Source: Vespa crabro
Taxonomy: Eukaryota; Arthropoda; Insecta; Hymenoptera; Vespidae
Assembly (NCBI RefSeq): GCF_910589235.1
Contig: NC_060960.1
Span: 5,405,339 to 5,469,338, forward strand
Length of the DNA: 64,000 bases
Reading direction: 5' to 3'
Shown here in pieces: positions 60,937-64,000 of this stretch. The notes under the pieces are model-generated. The model made no database searches, was not told the origin of the DNA, and saw nothing but the letters and a program-made list of their open reading frames with translations. Numbering within the stretch: the stretch's first letter is position 1; every line of letters starts with the position of its first letter. A program made the translations under genes and the position numbers.

Positions 60937-61432
60937 GAATAAAAATCGACATCGTAATACCGAATGATATAAACGTCGTACAAAAAAAAGAAAAAGAAAA
61001 AAAAAATCACAATTTATGCACCGTTAGTAATAAAAATAAAAATAATGAAAAAAATAAATAAATAAAAGAAGAAAAAAAACTCTCGAAACGAAAAACAGTA
61101 ACAATAGTGCCAATCATTATTTCCGTCACAGCCGCGAGTTACAGAAAAAAGAAAATTTCCCCAATTATCTCAAAACTCTAGGCTTTTACATGCGTACATT
61201 TACGCAAACATACAAAAAGCAGTCATACTCAAAAAAAAAAGTAGTAATAGCAAAGAAAGTATTATAGCAGTAAAAGAACATGCGAGTTGGTAAAGAACCC
61301 GTCTCATTATTAGCAAACCGCACGAGCGTGTGGTTAAAAAAAAATAGAAAAAAGTAATAATAATAATAATAATAATAATAAGTTTATCTCGTTTAAAAAT
61401 ACAAATAATATATAATGATGATAGAATGACGA

Positions 61433-61435
<3 letters not shown>

Positions 61436-61472
<37 letters not shown>

Positions 61473-61481
61473 GTAATAATA
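61436..61481 (+). repeat. (AAT)n microsatellite
   Basis: About 13 AAT units plus variants. A shorter AAT run is at 61356-61380. Confidence 0.9.
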
Positions 61482-62659
61482 ATGACAAATAGAATAATTT
61501 AATTCTCATTAGGAAATAGTAAAAAGTCGATGGAGTTAAAGATCGCTCGATATAGAAATTAAAAGGATCAAGTAAATTCTGTCGTTTGACGTTTACTTAG
61601 AAAACGGTAACGACTAGTCACCATTCGTGTGTGTAAGTCGTAAACTAGATACAGATCAAGAAACGCCATTGCTTATCCGAGCGAGCGACGTGGTAGGTCA
61701 GGTTCGCACGATGAACGTATAAGATCGAGATCGTGAAGCGTACAGTGACATGCTCTCTACTATCTCCGCCTACCCCCGATTGTTTATTCTTATATATCAA
61801 TCGAAATTTTATACGATTTCTTTCGTAATTTCTTCTTTGTTAAAATTTATCTCCTTGTAAACAAAATTATTATTAAAAAAAAAAAAAAGAAAAACAAAAG
61901 GATTTGTTCTTTTTAAATACGTGCGATACAATTTCGATAAATGATGAATATCGAATTGGATTAATTTAAATTTTAATTAATTCAGTTCTTAAATTAATGA
62001 TTAAATTTGTTTGAGAATAGCTTTGATCGATAGGAAAATAAAAGATAGATATAATTAATTGAAATTAAAGATAAAGACGATTGACATGAAATTAAATTGA
62101 AAATCAATTCACCGAGTGATTTCTTTAGAAATTCGAAGAGAATGAAATTAATTATAGATCAAACGAAATTTTATAATCTTCGTCGTTGTAAATCATGAAA
62201 TCGTATATATGTACTTGTATATATCCAATAAAAAAAAAAAAATATCTAAAAAGGAAAGAAAGAATAAAAATAAAATTGAACTAATGCTTTTGGCGTAATT
62301 AATGGTTAGCACGTCGAGAGAGAGACAGAAATAAAGAGAGAGAAAGAAAGAGAGAGAGAGAAAGAGAAAGAGAAAGAGAAAGAGAGGCTTGAGGAGTCGA
62401 GGAAAGGTACTTATGTGCGGTAATGAGGAGAGCACGTATGACGGTCGAGAGAGACGAGTTTCTCACACGTCGTGTTTTTCTTCGCCACTTTGAAGAAGAG
62501 GGGAAGCGGAAACGTCGGTGAGCGAACTAGCTGGCGAGCGCCGGCTTTCGAGCTGGTTGCTGTTACCTTACCAAGTAATCGGCTTAGGGCTCGGATTCCT
62601 TATTTCCACCCTGCGGTTAATTGCCGTCAGGTAGACGCTGCTACTGCTACCTTTCTCCT

Positions 62660-62829
62660 CCTCCATCTTTCTCTTCTTCTTCTTTTTCTTCTTCTTTTTC
62701 TTCTCTTGTTTCCTATTCTTCTTGTCCTCCTCCTCTTCCTCTTCCATTTTTCTCTTCTTCTTTTTCTTCTTCTTCTTCTCCTGTTCTTCTTGTTCTTCTC
62801 CTGTTTCCTATTCTTCTTGTCCTTCTTCT

Positions 62830-62861
<32 letters not shown>

Positions 62862-62902
62862 TTCTTCTTCTTCTTCTTCTTCTTCTTCTTCTTCTTCTTC
62901 TC
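62660..62902 (+). repeat. (TTC)n/(CTC)n-rich tract
   Basis: About 240 bases of TTC and CTC trinucleotides with interspersed short variants. Open frames across it are artefacts. Confidence 0.93.
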
Positions 62903-63221
62903 TGCTTTTCTTTCTCTTATTCATCTTTTCTTGGAATCTCATGAAGAACCAGAGAGCTTCCGACTCCAAACATTTTTTTTGATCTCTACTCTCGTCTTAA
63001 TGCAAAACTTAAACCTTATAATTTTTAATTTTTTTTTAATTTTCTTTTATTTTTCTTTATTTTTTTTTTTTAACACTGTAGTCTTCTTATTATGTTTCAT
63101 ATAAATATTATCGTCGTTCTTAGTACTATAAGGAAATCAAATGATACTGGAGTAAGTTTAACTACGAGTATCTAATTAAATTGTTTATTGATTGATATGC
63201 TTAATTATGATAAGTAATAAG

Positions 63222-63222
63222 T

Positions 63223-63321
<99 letters not shown>

Positions 63322-63344
63322 AATGAATAAGAATAATGATGATA

Positions 63345-63380
<36 letters not shown>
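63222..63380 (+). repeat. Compound (AAT)n(ATG)n repeat
   Basis: An AAT run (63222-63263) changes directly into an ATG run (to about 63321), with a second ATG run at 63337-63380. Confidence 0.95.
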
Positions 63381-63382
<2 letters not shown>

Positions 63383-63846
63383 TCTCGTATAAGAAATAAA
63401 AATATCAATAAATACGTAATAACGATAAACACAATAGTCTTATTCATAATAGAAAAGAGAATCTTTATAGAAAATTTAATTAGAAATTTAATCACAATTA
63501 AAAAATGAATTCGTTCGAATTTAAGCGAATTAAATAAAAATCGAAAGTACCACAAAACAAAATTCATGATTCAATAACATTGCTGCGAATCGTCCAACAA
63601 GGTAAGAAAAAGTCTTTCCTCTTCAAGTCTTTCCTCTCCACCAACTCCTCTCTTCCCCGCCCTCTCCGCCACTCCTTTTCTCTCCTCTCTTCTCCTCTCA
63701 TCTCTTCATTTCGTTTCGTCTCTCCTTTCTCCGTTCCGTCGGAGTAGGCCAGCCGAGGCATTCTCGACAATGTTGACGGGTCGCTTTCGAAAGGGGCAAC
63801 TTGCGACGACAAGAAGAAGAATAAGTGGAGAAGGAGAAGGTGGAAG

Positions 63847-64000
63847 ATGGCGTCGACTTCGAGCCAACGTTTGTCGAATTTCTTGGTGACGTCTGTCAGC
63901 CTGGAGAGATCTATCGATCGGATTCGATGCAACAACGACACGAGATCTTTCCTCCTCTCTACTATAGAATCTCTTAACCAGCATCGTTCAAGAGGCGAAC
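63847..64000 (+). CDS. Possible start exon running off the window end
   Basis: An ATG at 63847 sits in good context (A at -3, G at +4). It opens a frame that has no stop in the remaining 51 codons. It begins MASTSSQRLSNFLVTSVSLE and is not derived from a simple repeat. The same frame is already open from an in-frame TAG at 63745. It could be another alternative first exon of Myo18A, the first exon of a downstream gene, or chance, since the sequence is short and no splice donor is visible. No family is recognised. Confidence 0.25.
   Translation, partial: MASTSSQRLSNFLVTSVSLERSIDRIRCNNDTRSFLLSTIESLNQHRSRGE

Larger units (their letters stand above)
50839..64000 (+). other. Open-ended Myo18A intron, more than 13 kb, no supported downstream exon
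   Basis: After exon 14 no sense-strand exon with the expected converter, IQ or heptad coiled-coil content was found. The stretch is AT-rich with many CT, AT, AAT, ATG and TTC repeats. Patches of normal complexity occur at 51240-51600, 52860-53345, 54060-54310, 56520-57110, 58260-59050, 62400-62640 and 63720-64000. Except for the ATG at 63847 (listed separately), none has a convincing coding frame. Confidence 0.65.

Noticed and set aside
62472..63104. 210-codon Leu/Phe/Ser-rich frame
   Set aside because: Mostly a TTC/CTC repeat; the hydrophobic run is not a real membrane protein signature.
63564..63984. Two overlapping minus-strand frames of 92 and 125 codons
   Set aside because: They lie over a CT-rich tract with Arg/Glu-rich repeat translation, and no splice or homology support is seen.
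1..64000. tRNA, rRNA, CRISPR array or intact transposase
   Set aside because: No cloverleaf with a GTTCGANTC-type arm, no rRNA-like conserved blocks, no spaced identical repeats of CRISPR type and no transposase or reverse transcriptase motifs were seen on either strand.

Overview
The window looks like nuclear DNA from an insect, probably a hymenopteran (bee, wasp or ant). The signs are AT-rich introns and intergenic DNA packed with microsatellites and homopolymer runs, compact exons with GT-AG introns, and protein families typical of animals. The order is an inference from base composition and protein character; nothing here names a species. There is no sign of bacterial, viral or recently inserted transposon genes.

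Three protein genes can be built exon by exon with matching splice phases. (1) At about 205-5004 on the + strand lies the 3' part of a single-pass membrane protein of the KIAA1549 (UPF0606/DUF3827) family; its 5' end is outside the window. (2) At 5567-7350 on the - strand is a complete five-exon, 350-residue HemK/PrmC-type glutamine methyltransferase (HEMK1), which methylates the GGQ motif of mitochondrial release factors. Genes 1 and 2 converge on a 562-bp shared 3' region. (3) From 10545 on the + strand to at least 50838, with transcription presumably continuing past the window end, is a class XVIII unconventional myosin (Myo18A; Drosophila Mhcl). Four 5' exons encode a Lys-rich start, a Gln/His-rich tract and a PDZ domain. 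Ten 3' exons encode most of the motor domain. The converter end, IQ region and coiled-coil tail were not found and should lie beyond 64000.

Between HEMK1 and Myo18A (7351-10544) lies a divergent promoter and 5'-leader region with alternating purine-rich and pyrimidine-rich tracts and at least two small upstream ORFs. The two very long Myo18A introns (11.4 kb and 20 kb) and the open-ended intron after 50838 (more than 13 kb) hold mostly simple repeats and AT-rich DNA.

The most notable item is a 297-codon open exon at 42386-43276 inside the 20-kb intron. It starts at an ATG just after an in-frame stop, ends in a phase-0 splice donor and is phase-compatible with the first motor exon at 46066. 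It is best read as an alternative first exon giving a PDZ-less Myo18A with a different N-terminus. A second possible start is an ATG with good context at 63847, whose frame stays open to the window end. Other observations are a pair of 182-bp direct repeats about 92% identical, a second diverged duplication in the same intron, and the altered nucleotide-binding motifs expected of a myosin XVIII.
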